This document shows positions 8,670 through 16,640 of a stretch of DNA of 64,000 nt, piece by piece (position 1 is the first letter of the stretch; the number at the start of each line of letters is the position of its first letter). Source of the stretch: Hoyosella sp. YIM 151337 (GTDB lineage: Bacteria > Actinomycetota > Actinomycetes > Mycobacteriales > Mycobacteriaceae); contig NZ_JAPEIQ010000039.1 in the NCBI RefSeq assembly GCF_026041215.1, positions 310,001-374,000 of the forward strand, in the 5' to 3' direction. The notes under the pieces are model-generated. The model was not told the DNA's origin and did no database searches. It worked only from the letters and a program-made list of their open reading frames with translations. A program made the translations under genes and the position numbers.

Positions 8670-10198
8670 CGATTAACAGCTCCCTTCCAGTTCGGCGTTG
8701 AGCTCTGAGCGAGATCCTGAGTGGCAGGCCCTTCGAGGAGAGTTCCGTCGGGGGCGAACCGTGAGCCATGTAGCGGACAGTCCCAGCTGCGCTCCGCGGA
8801 GTTCCAGCACAACACGCCCTTAAGGTGCGGGCATACCGCGGAGACTGTTCGTGTCTGGCCATCTACGGTGCTTGTGGCTACGGGCCGGAGACCGTCATGA
8901 TGTACCTCGCCGTCCCCCTCAGCGGGCGGCTGGGGAAGTGAGCGGGCAATCTTAGCCCAGCTCTTGCCCACGTTGAGGCCGACTTTGGCGTTGAGCGCCG
9001 CAAAGCTCGGGAAGTGCCGTACCGCCATCGAACGCTGACTGTCGAAGAGATCTTCGCCTGGCGCACTGCGCCCGGTCAGGCGCGCGGCGAGAATGCGGGC
9101 CGCCGCCACCCCGTTCGTCATGCCCCACTTGGCGTAACCGCTCGCGAAAAGCACTGTCGAGTTTGTCGGCGTAAGGGCGCCCGCGACGGGCAGTCCATCA
9201 ACGCTGCTGTAATCCTGGGCAGACCACTGGTGGGTCGGGGCGACCTCGGGGAAGTAGTGGCCCGTCCATGTGATGAGGTCGCGCACGTTGGCCCGGGTAT
9301 TGCTTGATCGCCCAACGACGTGGCCGTTGCCGCCGACAAGCAAGTGACCCGGAGCGGACCGCAGCGACCGGGTGGGTGCGATATCGGGTTCATCGATGGA
9401 GATGTACATGCCTTCCGGCTGCAGTGCCTCGCTGGGCACCGCGTACGCGGTGAGGTAGGACCGTTCGGGTTCGAGCTTCGCGAAGAACCCGCCTCTGTCG
9501 AGGATTGGTGTCCCGGTTGCGAGCACCACTCGATCAGTCGTGATATCACCACCTGTGGTGTGTACGACCGCGGAGCCGGACGTGCTCACCCCCAATACGC
9601 GAATGCCTTCGTAAATCTGACCGCCGCGCGCGCGGATCTCCTCCGCGAGCGCGAGCGCTACACTCACCGGATCGAACTGGGCTTGCTCGTTCAGCGACAC
9701 GAAACCGGCGATCGGGAACGGCGCGAAATCGAATGGTGCCCCGCGCGCTGATTCCACAGCGAGTCCCGCTGCCCGCGCGACTTCAGCCTCCTGCTCGACC
9801 GCGGGGAGTGTCGACGCGTCCTGCGCGATCGAATATGCGGCGCGCGTCTGTACGTCTACACCACTCTCGGCGCAGAACTCGCGCAACCAGGCCAGGGCGG
9901 ACTGGTTCACCGCGGCATACTCGCGGACCGTGTCCATATCATGCGTTTTGCTTATCTCCGTGAGCTTCTTTCCCTGGAGGCACGATGCTTTCGCAGTGGT
10001 AAGCCCGGTGGTGAGTTCAGCGACGCCGAAGGCATCGAGCAGGGTGACACTCACACCGGCACGTGCGCATTCCAGGCCGCACACCAAACCAGTGAGGCCA
10101 GCCCCGACTATCACTACGTCGGGGCTGGCGCTGAAGTCGACGGAGTGCAGCGGCGCTGGTTCAGTCTCCGTCCGTGATTCAAGCCAGAGCGACGTCAT
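8666..10198 (-). CDS. FAD-dependent oxidoreductase with C-terminal Rieske domain (YhfW-like)
   Basis: About 510 residues. Residues 28-37 hold the dinucleotide-binding VVIVGAGLTG of a D-amino-acid-oxidase-type flavoprotein. The C-terminus is a Rieske [2Fe-2S] domain with C456-P-H458 and C474-P-L-H477. This architecture matches Bacillus YhfW, whose substrate is unknown. ATG 10198 is chosen; a GTG at 10216 is the alternative and neither has a strong ribosome site. It overlaps the release-factor-like gene downstream by 4 bp, so the pair forms one transcription unit. I found no SigF-type promoter in its 127-bp upstream region. Confidence 0.85.
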   Translation of the reverse strand: MTSLWLESRTETEPAPLHSVDFSASPDVVIVGAGLTGLVCGLECARAGVSVTLLDAFGVAELTTGLTTAKASCLQGKKLTEISKTHDMDTVREYAAVNQSALAWLREFCAESGVDVQTRAAYSIAQDASTLPAVEQEAEVARAAGLAVESARGAPFDFAPFPIAGFVSLNEQAQFDPVSVALALAEEIRARGGQIYEGIRVLGVSTSGSAVVHTTGGDITTDRVVLATGTPILDRGGFFAKLEPERSYLTAYAVPSEALQPEGMYISIDEPDIAPTRSLRSAPGHLLVGGNGHVVGRSSNTRANVRDLITWTGHYFPEVAPTHQWSAQDYSSVDGLPVAGALTPTNSTVLFASGYAKWGMTNGVAAARILAARLTGRSAPGEDLFDSQRSMAVRHFPSFAALNAKVGLNVGKSWAKIARSLPQPPAEGDGEVHHDGLRPVATSTVDGQTRTVSAVCPHLKGVLCWNSAERSWDCPLHGSRFAPDGTLLEGPATQDLAQSSTPNWKGAVNR

Positions 10199-10289
10199 AC
10201 CGGCGGGGTACCGCACCAGGCGATCTCTAATCCTCTATTTGCGATTTGGATTGTCCCTATTTCTCAGGACTGCCGAATCACACATAGGG

Positions 10290-10315
10290 GTTTCACAGCG
10301 CTCGCAGTGGGGTAG
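10290..10315 (+). promoter_or_regulatory. SigF-type promoter for the GT4 pair
   Basis: GTTT (10290-10293), 16-nt spacer, GGGTAG (10310-10315), directly before ATG 10326. The predicted leader is only a few bases, consistent with the absence of a ribosome-binding site. Confidence 0.65.
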
Positions 10316-10325
10316 GCGTCAGCGT

Positions 10326-11315
10326 ATGGCTCAAGGGTTCAGCGGACTCTCGATACTCGTGTGGCACGTGCACGGTTCGTGGATGACCGCATTCGTGAGC
10401 GGATCGCACCGGTACGTGATTCCGGCGGGCCCGGGCGGCGGGCAATGGCTGCGCGGCCGCGCTGGGCGTGCATGGCCCGCGACGGCCATCGAGTCCAGTC
10501 CCGCTGCACTAGCTAGCGAGCAGATTGACCTCGTCGTTGTGCAGCGTCCCGAAGAACTGGCGTTAACGGAGGTCTTTCTCGGCAGACGGCCCGGTCTCGA
10601 CGTCCCGGCCGTGTACGTCGAGCACAATGCGCCACGCCCCGGCAGCGCGGATGCGGTGCACCCATTGGCGCAATCTGAGTATGCGCGGGATATACCGCTC
10701 GTGCATGTCACGCACTTCAACCGCGTGATGTGGGATAACGGGCCGTGTCAGACATTCGTGGTCGAACATGGCATCGCGGACCCGGGTGTTCGCTACCGCG
10801 GAGATCTGCCGCGAATGGCCGCGATGATTAATGAACCAGGCCGGCGTGCTCGAGTGACGGGCAGTGACATGCTCCGTGATTTCGGTGCCGTCGGGCCAGT
10901 AGATCTCTTCGGAATGGGAAGCCAAGAGTTCGCTGGTGCGGTCGGTGGGGGGATTACCGGTAAGGGTGACCTGGCTCCGCCAGCGCTGCATCAGGCGGTG
11001 GCGCGAAGGCGCGTATATGTCCATACCGCGCGCTGGACATCACTGGGACTGTCGCTCGTCGAAGCCATGTACATGGGTATGCCCGTTGTTGTGTTCGCCG
11101 CCACGGAGGCGGCGAGTGTCATTCCGCCGGAAGCGGGGTGTGTCTCGTCGGACGTCGGCACTCTCACGGCGGCCGCTGAAGGGTTCATGCATGACCGTGA
11201 AATGAGCGGTGTGGCGGGGAAAACCGCACGGCAGTATGCCCAGGCACGGTTCGGTCTGGATCGTTACCTCGCCGACTGGGACGTGGTATTCGCGGAAGTC
11301 GTGGCCAGACAGTGA
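10326..11315 (+). CDS. Glycosyltransferase (GT4-type, GT-B fold)
   Basis: A 329-residue protein. The N-terminal half has LSILVWHVHGSWMTAFVSG and a DLVVVQRPEE turn; the C-terminal half has the retaining-GT signature HTARWTSLGLSLVEAMYMGM with the expected Glu. The upstream open frame is much longer, but ATG 10326 is supported by the promoter ending at 10315. The next gene starts 23 bp after its stop. It differs from classical GT4 by a short N-terminal Rossmann part. Donor is unknown; its partner gene suggests capsule or glycolipid assembly. Confidence 0.75.
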   Translation: MAQGFSGLSILVWHVHGSWMTAFVSGSHRYVIPAGPGGGQWLRGRAGRAWPATAIESSPAALASEQIDLVVVQRPEELALTEVFLGRRPGLDVPAVYVEHNAPRPGSADAVHPLAQSEYARDIPLVHVTHFNRVMWDNGPCQTFVVEHGIADPGVRYRGDLPRMAAMINEPGRRARVTGSDMLRDFGAVGPVDLFGMGSQEFAGAVGGGITGKGDLAPPALHQAVARRRVYVHTARWTSLGLSLVEAMYMGMPVVVFAATEAASVIPPEAGCVSSDVGTLTAAAEGFMHDREMSGVAGKTARQYAQARFGLDRYLADWDVVFAEVVARQ

Positions 11316-11338
11316 GGCCCCTGCAAGAAAGGTATGAG

Positions 11339-12553
11339 ATGCGCATCGCAATGGTATCGGAGCACGCGAGTCCGCTAGCGACTCCGGGCACTGTTGACTC
11401 GGGAGGGCAGAATGTCCATGTCGCGGCGCTGTCCGCAGCTCTCGTGCGGCGCGGCCACGACGTTACTGTCTACACGAGGAGAGATGACCCGGAGCTGCCG
11501 GAACGCGTGACAAGCGACGACGGCTACACTGTCGTCCACGTGCCGGCCGGGCCGCCAGAGATAATTGCGAAAGATGACATCCTGCCGCATATGACAGATT
11601 TCGCACGCTTCTTGCGTCGTGACTGGGAGGTAGTCCGTCCTGACGCCGCGCATGCGCATTTCTGGATGTCGGGGATCGCGACCCAGCTCGCTGCGCGGGC
11701 ACTTGGCATACCGACGCTGCAGACATTTCACGCCCTCGGCATCGTCAAGCGAAAATTCCAGGGAAACGCGGACACCAGCCCAGACGACCGCATCCGCACT
11801 GAGCGTGTGGTTGCGAAGTCTGCGTCGCGCGTCGTCGCGACAAGCTCTGAAGAAGCGTTTGAACTCGCCCGTATGGGTACGCCGCGCAACCACATCTCGG
11901 TCGTGCCGTGCGGCGTCGACCTAGAGATGTTCACCCCCGCGGAGGGCCGCCGCACTGAAGGTACCCGCAAGAGGATCGTGTGCGTCGGACGGCTCGTACC
12001 GCGAAAGGGATTTGAGACTGCGATTCGGACAGTGTCCGCACTTCCCGACACTGAATTGATCATTGCGGGAGGACCCGCGGAGGGGAAGGTCAAGGATGAT
12101 CCGGAGGCGCAGCGCCTTGAGGGGCTCGCTGCCACTTTCGGCATCAGTGATCGCGTCCACCTCATCGGGCAGGTCCCGCGCGAGGATATGCCGGGCCTGC
12201 TCCGGTCCGCCGATGTCGTACTGTGTACACCCTGGTATGAGCCGTTTGGAATTGTTCCTCTGGAAGCGATGGCCTGCGGCGTACCTGTCGTAGCGCACGC
12301 TGTCGGCGGATTCCTCGACACCATCGTGGATGGTGTGACCGGCTTGCTGGTTCCGCCGCAGCGCCCCAGACTGCTGCTGAACAGCCTGCGCGAAATATTC
12401 GCGCATCCCTCAGTTGCCGAAGGATGGGGTGTCGCTGGCCGCGACCGCGCAGTCGCGCGGTACTCGTGGGACCAAGTGGCAATGGAGACGGAACGGGATT
12501 ACCTGCACGTCGTACCGGCGCCGTCGCGTGTGCTGACGCAGAGTACGTCCTAG
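11339..12553 (+). CDS. Glycosyltransferase family 4
   Basis: A 404-residue GT-B enzyme, full length for the family. The N-terminal acceptor domain opens MRIAMVSEHASPL and has DSGGQNVHVAALSAALVRRG, as in MshA-like and sucrose-synthase-like GT4 enzymes. The donor domain has VCVGRLVPRKGFETAI and the EX7E signature in YEPFGIVPLEAMACGVPVV. ATG 11339 has a GAAAGG site 6 bp upstream; an in-frame GTG at 11312 overlaps the previous stop but lacks a ribosome site. It is not adjacent to mycothiol genes, so a surface-glycan role is more likely. Confidence 0.85.
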   Translation: MRIAMVSEHASPLATPGTVDSGGQNVHVAALSAALVRRGHDVTVYTRRDDPELPERVTSDDGYTVVHVPAGPPEIIAKDDILPHMTDFARFLRRDWEVVRPDAAHAHFWMSGIATQLAARALGIPTLQTFHALGIVKRKFQGNADTSPDDRIRTERVVAKSASRVVATSSEEAFELARMGTPRNHISVVPCGVDLEMFTPAEGRRTEGTRKRIVCVGRLVPRKGFETAIRTVSALPDTELIIAGGPAEGKVKDDPEAQRLEGLAATFGISDRVHLIGQVPREDMPGLLRSADVVLCTPWYEPFGIVPLEAMACGVPVVAHAVGGFLDTIVDGVTGLLVPPQRPRLLLNSLREIFAHPSVAEGWGVAGRDRAVARYSWDQVAMETERDYLHVVPAPSRVLTQSTS

Positions 12554-12573
12554 GGAATTTCTCCTGTTTGCCG

Positions 12574-12598
12574 GTTTGGGCGACGTGATCATGGGTAT
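12574..12598 (+). promoter_or_regulatory. SigF-type promoter upstream of the CsbD/lipoprotein/P450 run
   Basis: GTTT (12574-12577), 15-nt spacer, GGGTAT (12593-12598), an exact consensus match 44 bp before ATG 12643. It may drive the closely spaced genes through 17758. Confidence 0.7.
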
Positions 12599-12642
12599 GC
12601 AGCACATGTCATCGAATCGACTCTGCCGAAAGGATGACAGCT

Positions 12643-12969
12643 ATGCCGACCGAGAAAAACCGCGGTGACCGCGGCGAAGTCCGCGGTCCGGCCGAAGGAA
12701 TCAGGCTGCCGCCTGCCGAAGAGGCGGATGTTTCGGGCCGAGTGAACGAAGAGATCGACTTCGAAGCCGGAGACCCGAACCGGCACGATCCCCGCGGTGA
12801 GGAGGCTCCCGGGGCAGATATTCCGGGCAGCCGAGTCGTACGCGAGAAAAAGCCCGTCCTCACGAAGACACCGCCGGTTAATCGGCGCTACATCTGGGTG
12901 GCACTACTTGTCGTGGCTGCCATCGTGGTCATCGCAATCGCCATTGGGGCCCTTACCGGGGCCTGGTGA
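12643..12969 (+). CDS. Small single-pass membrane protein
   Basis: A 108-residue protein with a charged, disordered N-terminus (rich in Glu, Arg, Pro, Gly) and one C-terminal membrane helix, WVALLVVAAIVVIAIAIGAL, ending in TGAW. ATG 12643 is preferred over ATG 12634 because the site AAAGGA lies 8 bp before it and abuts the earlier ATG. The helix and the terminal GAW are echoed at the end of the GCS2 gene at 22951. It vaguely resembles DUF6480-type proteins. The function is unknown; the promoter suggests stress induction. Confidence 0.7.
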   Translation: MPTEKNRGDRGEVRGPAEGIRLPPAEEADVSGRVNEEIDFEAGDPNRHDPRGEEAPGADIPGSRVVREKKPVLTKTPPVNRRYIWVALLVVAAIVVIAIAIGALTGAW

Positions 12970-13021
12970 GCAATCAACACAACCGAAGAACAGTAAGTCG
13001 CAACAACACAGGAGGCAACTG

Positions 13022-13222
13022 GTGTCTGACTTTGCAGACGAAATGAAGCACAAGGGCGAGGAACTTAAGGGCCGCACCAAAAAAGCGGCGGGCGAAGCCA
13101 GCGGTGACGACGAGTTAAAGGACGAAGGTACCGGCGACAAGATCGCCGGTAAGGCCAAGCAGGCCAAGGATAAGGCCGCAGACGCGGCACACAAAGCGAA
13201 AGACGCCATCACCGGTAACTGA
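13022..13222 (+). CDS. CsbD-like stress protein
   Basis: A 66-residue, very hydrophilic protein of the CsbD/YjbJ family, small helical proteins induced by general stress sigma factors. It contains the family core KGRTKKAAGEASGDDELKDE and a Lys/Ala-rich repeat tail (KAKQAKDKAADAAHKAKDA). The start is GTG 13022 with GGAGG at 13011-13015. It sits 52 bp after the small membrane protein and 31 bp before the lipoprotein gene, probably in one stress operon. The biochemical role of the family is not known. Confidence 0.85.
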   Translation: MSDFADEMKHKGEELKGRTKKAAGEASGDDELKDEGTGDKIAGKAKQAKDKAADAAHKAKDAITGN

Positions 13223-13253
13223 CGGCCACATGGCGCAGACCAGAAAGGCTGAC

Positions 13254-13679
13254 ATGCGACGGACGACGACGAAAAAAGGACTACTCGCAGCAGCATGCAC
13301 GCTGCCTCTCGCTCTGGCGGTCGGCTGCAACGACGTAGGGACCGAAGACCAGCCACCTGAGCAGCCAGACCAGCCGGGTGTGAACGACACCAACGGCAAT
13401 GGCATTGGTGACGACCTCGGTGATACCTGGGACGACACCCAGCAGGAGGTCGAGGATTTCTTCGCCACTGGTGGTGACACGCGTTGCGGGGACTTCATCG
13501 AACAGGATGAGGCCGACCAGTTCGACACAGTCGCGAGCTACCTGGAGGAAGAGCAGGACCGGACCTTCGAGTCCACTGATCCTGAGGTCGAAGAGACAAC
13601 GATGAGGCTGCTGGAGGTCTGTGGAGACCCAGCCGAAGCAGACACCGAAATCCGTGACGCAGACACCGGGGGCATGTGA
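13254..13679 (+). CDS. Putative acidic lipoprotein
   Basis: A 141-residue exported protein with a twin-Arg, Lys-rich start (MRRTTTKK), a hydrophobic core and the lipobox LAVGC with Cys25. The mature part is strongly acidic (NDTNGNGIGDDLGDTWDD). That stretch resembles a calcium-binding Asp/Asn loop, but a single copy is weak evidence. ATG 13254 has AGAAAGG 5 bp upstream, whereas ATG 13230 has none. Two later Cys (RCGDF, EVCGD) could pair. The stop overlaps the P450 start (GTGA). No family recognised. Confidence 0.7.
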   Translation: MRRTTTKKGLLAAACTLPLALAVGCNDVGTEDQPPEQPDQPGVNDTNGNGIGDDLGDTWDDTQQEVEDFFATGGDTRCGDFIEQDEADQFDTVASYLEEEQDRTFESTDPEVEETTMRLLEVCGDPAEADTEIRDADTGGM

Positions 13680-15058
13680 ATATGACCTCGCTGAAACCAT
13701 CTTCCAGTGGCGATCAGGAGGTCGATAAGCGAAACGACGAGCACCGAATCGGTGGGGTGAAAGGAGCTGCGCTCATGGCGCAGCTCGGCGCCCCCTCGCT
13801 GGCGTCGGGCGTCATCGCCCGGCGTCGGCTGGTGATGTCCTTCCTCGAGAAGGTACAGGCCGATGCGCCGGGCGTCGAAAAAGTGCGAAAGCTCCGTGCG
13901 GAGCATGGCGCGGAGCCGTTGGAAATTTCGCTGCTTGGACGCAACTTCGCGATCATCCTCGATCACGCTGACGTCGGCGCGGTGCTCAGTGGCGCCCCGG
14001 AGCCATTCCACCCCGCAAACCAGGAGAAAAAGGCCGCGCTCGGCGTGTTCCAGCCGCACGGGTCGCTGATCTCAGAAGGGGAAGAGCGCGAAGTCCGTCG
14101 TGAGACGAACGAACGCGCGCTGGGCTTCACCGATGAGATCCACGCGGCCGCGGAGGGCATCGTGTACCGGGTCGTGCAGGAAGCGCAAAACCTGTGCGAG
14201 CACGCCCGCGTCGTAGGCACGCTGGATGCGGATGAATTCACACGGGCGTGGTGGCGGATTGTGCGCACGGTCGTCCTCGGACCCGCGGCCCGAGATGATT
14301 CCGAACTCACCGATATGCTGTGGCACCTGCGCGCCACCGGCAACTGGGCGTATTTCCGGCCAGGCCGGAAGCGCCTGCGAGACGAGTTCACCGAGCGCCT
14401 GCACAAGTATGTCGAGAACGCTCCCCCCGATTCGCTCGCAGGGTCGCTGCCAGGTGTAGGCGATCGCGAAGAGGAGATCGGGCAGATTCCGCACTGGCTC
14501 TTCGCCTTCGACGCCGCTGGGATGGCGAGCATACGGGCCCTGGCGCTGCTCGCAACCCATCCAGAAAAAATGGCGGCAGCGCGCGGTGATGCCGAAGCAC
14601 TTAGCGGGGGATTGCCGCAGGTGCTGCCGTACCTGCGTGCGTGCGTGCAAGAATCCGTGCGGCTATGGCCAACAACGCCAGTGATCATCAGGGACAGCAC
14701 TGAGGACACTCACTGGCAGCATGACGGTGGCAAAGAAGTCACCATCCCTGCAGGGACAGCCGTGCTCATCTTGGCTGCAGCGTTTCACCGCGATGCTGAG
14801 CGTCTCACATATGCCGACCGGTTCGAACCCGAAATCTGGCTCGACGGCCGCGCGCAGCGGGAACCCGCACTGGTTCCGTTCAGCGCCGGGCCAGGTGAAT
14901 GCCCGGGACAAAACGTGGTGCTGCTCGTCACGAGCACGCTGTTGGCGCAGCTCATACTCAGCGCCGATTTCGAACTAACGTCGAAGCCGGTGCTCACCCC
15001 GAACGAGGATCTCCCCGAAACGTACAACAATTTCGGGATCGAGTTCGCTGTTCGGTAA
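13676..15058 (+). CDS. Cytochrome P450
   Basis: A 460-residue soluble heme monooxygenase. It has the K-helix ExxR in ESVRLWP and the heme loop FSAGPGECPGQNV with Cys409 as the iron ligand. The I-helix region FAFDAAGMASIRAL lacks the usual acid/Thr pair (AGxxT reads AGMAS). That may mean an unusual oxygen-activation route or a peroxide-using enzyme (inference). The start is GTG 13676 or ATG 13682. It overlaps the lipoprotein gene by 4 bp and the next gene by 1 bp (TAATG). No ferredoxin or reductase gene lies nearby. Confidence 0.88.
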   Translation: MNMTSLKPSSSGDQEVDKRNDEHRIGGVKGAALMAQLGAPSLASGVIARRRLVMSFLEKVQADAPGVEKVRKLRAEHGAEPLEISLLGRNFAIILDHADVGAVLSGAPEPFHPANQEKKAALGVFQPHGSLISEGEEREVRRETNERALGFTDEIHAAAEGIVYRVVQEAQNLCEHARVVGTLDADEFTRAWWRIVRTVVLGPAARDDSELTDMLWHLRATGNWAYFRPGRKRLRDEFTERLHKYVENAPPDSLAGSLPGVGDREEEIGQIPHWLFAFDAAGMASIRALALLATHPEKMAAARGDAEALSGGLPQVLPYLRACVQESVRLWPTTPVIIRDSTEDTHWQHDGGKEVTIPAGTAVLILAAAFHRDAERLTYADRFEPEIWLDGRAQREPALVPFSAGPGECPGQNVVLLVTSTLLAQLILSADFELTSKPVLTPNEDLPETYNNFGIEFAVR

Positions 15059-16263
15059 TGGAAAGGTTCGTGAACTGGTCCGGAAGTGTGAGGTTCGACG
15101 CAGCGCAGCTGCGTCAGCCAAGTTCGGAGGACGGGGTCGCCGCGCTCGTGCGGGAAACAGCCGAGCGCGGTGGCAAACTCCGTCCGGTGGGTTCTGGTCA
15201 CTCGTCGACCCCACTTGCCGAAACGCCTGACACGTTAGTGTCTCTCGACGCCATGTCCGGACTGGAGGCCGCTGATGCCGGGGCCGGAACGGCTACCGTC
15301 CTGCCCGGCACAGGTCTGTCGGATCTGGGCTCCGCCTTGGCCGGGCATGATTTGGCGATGGAAAACCTGGGCGATGTCGACTATCAGACGATCGCCGGAG
15401 CGATTGGCACCGGAACGCACGGCACCGGTCGCAACCTGGGTAACTTGTCGTCGACCCTCGTCGGCGGACGTCTCGTCACCGGTACCGGACGTGTTGTCGA
15501 ATTCGGTGAGGGAGATGCTATCGACGGGAACGGCGACGTGTTGCGGGCCGCGCAGCTGGCACTTGGGTCATTGGGCATCCTCACCGCGCTACGGTTGAGA
15601 GTACGGTCCGCCTTCCATCTGCACAGACAGAATTGGATGACCCACATCGACTGGGTGCTCGACCATTTCAGTGAACTGTCTCGTGCATGCCGCCACGTCG
15701 ATTTTTACTGGTATCCGCGAAGTGATCTCGCGCAGGTGCGCATCTTGACGCCCCCGGGGGAAGAGCCGGATGTGGTGCCGCCCGGGACCCTGAAGAAGGA
15801 CGAGTCGGGCCCGTCCTACCAGATCATCCCTAACTTCCGCGATCTCAAGTTCGACGAGATGGAGTACATGGTCCCTCTGGAGGAGGGTCTCGACGTATTT
15901 CGGGCAGTCCGGGAGCGCGTCAAAGCGCGGCACAGGCATCGCGTAGGTTGGCGTGTCCTCGTACGTACCATCGCGCAAGACTCAGCGATGCTGACGAACG
16001 CGCCCCAGCCCACTATGACGATTGCGCTGCTGCAAAACGCGAGCCTGGAGTATGAAGAGTACTTCCGCGATGTCGAACCGATATTCCTTGCCGGGGGCGG
16101 GAGACCACACTGGGGGAAGAAGCATTACCGCAGCGCCGCCGACCTGCGTGAAATGTACCCCGAGTGGGATGACTTTCTCAGACTCCGGCAGGAATGTGAC
16201 CCAGCCGGAGTCTTCTTGAACGACTATCTCGCCGAACTGCTTGGACTGAGGAGCGGCGCATGA
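15058..16263 (+). CDS. FAD-linked sugar-lactone oxidase (L-gulonolactone/D-arabinonolactone oxidase family)
   Basis: A 401-residue protein of the VAO/PCMH flavoprotein family. The FAD PP-loop is RPVGSGHSS (residues about 42-50), followed by MENLGDVDYQTIAGAIGTGT and HGTGRNLG. The C-terminus has HWGKKHYRSAADLREMYPEW, the ALO-type end with its conserved HWGK. The start ATG 15058 overlaps the P450 stop by one base. Relatives oxidise aldonolactones or alditols. Pairing with a P450 and a rhodopsin-transducer-like protein is odd and gives no clear pathway. Confidence 0.85.
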   Translation: MERFVNWSGSVRFDAAQLRQPSSEDGVAALVRETAERGGKLRPVGSGHSSTPLAETPDTLVSLDAMSGLEAADAGAGTATVLPGTGLSDLGSALAGHDLAMENLGDVDYQTIAGAIGTGTHGTGRNLGNLSSTLVGGRLVTGTGRVVEFGEGDAIDGNGDVLRAAQLALGSLGILTALRLRVRSAFHLHRQNWMTHIDWVLDHFSELSRACRHVDFYWYPRSDLAQVRILTPPGEEPDVVPPGTLKKDESGPSYQIIPNFRDLKFDEMEYMVPLEEGLDVFRAVRERVKARHRHRVGWRVLVRTIAQDSAMLTNAPQPTMTIALLQNASLEYEEYFRDVEPIFLAGGGRPHWGKKHYRSAADLREMYPEWDDFLRLRQECDPAGVFLNDYLAELLGLRSGA

Positions 16264-16640
16264 CATGCCCACCGATAGGTCACCGCCGCTGGGTGTTCAC
16301 GGCCGGAAACATACCTCCGCAAGCGACCGGGCCAGAACCTGAATTCACCAGCCGGGATGAACTGTGCATCTTGAACGCGGGCGGCACCGACGTGTGCGCT
16401 GCGGTGACGGTTTACCACGAGGATCGCGAGCCGGTTGGCCCCTATCACATCGCCGTGCCCGCTAAGCGGGTCCGGCATGTTCGGGTCAACGATCTCATCG
16501 AACCGGAAGCAGTGCCGCTCGACGCTCCATACGCCATGATCGTCACGTGTGGCGCACCTATTGTGGTTCAGGTCAAGCGCCTTGATACCAGGCAGACGGC
16601 GCTGGCGCTGTCCGTCGACTCGGGGTTACCGCTTGGATGA
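16260..16640 (+). CDS. Sensory-rhodopsin-transducer-like protein (ASRT family)
   Basis: A 126-residue soluble protein matching the Anabaena sensory rhodopsin transducer family: RRWVFTAGNIPPQATGPEPE near the start, SRDELCILNAGGTDV, YHEDREPVGPYHIAVPAKRV and APIVVQVKRLDTRQTALAL. Characterised members are beta-sandwich tetramers that bind a microbial rhodopsin and may act in transcription or small-ligand sensing. No rhodopsin gene is in the window, so the partner or ligand must be something else. Both ends overlap neighbours by 4 bp (ATGA), tying it to the lactone oxidase and the FUSC protein. Confidence 0.8.
   Translation: MTCPPIGHRRWVFTAGNIPPQATGPEPEFTSRDELCILNAGGTDVCAAVTVYHEDREPVGPYHIAVPAKRVRHVRVNDLIEPEAVPLDAPYAMIVTCGAPIVVQVKRLDTRQTALALSVDSGLPLG

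Noticed and set aside
13230-13253. Earlier ATG for the lipoprotein
   Set aside because: No ribosome site, whereas ATG 13254 has AGAAAGG at the right distance.
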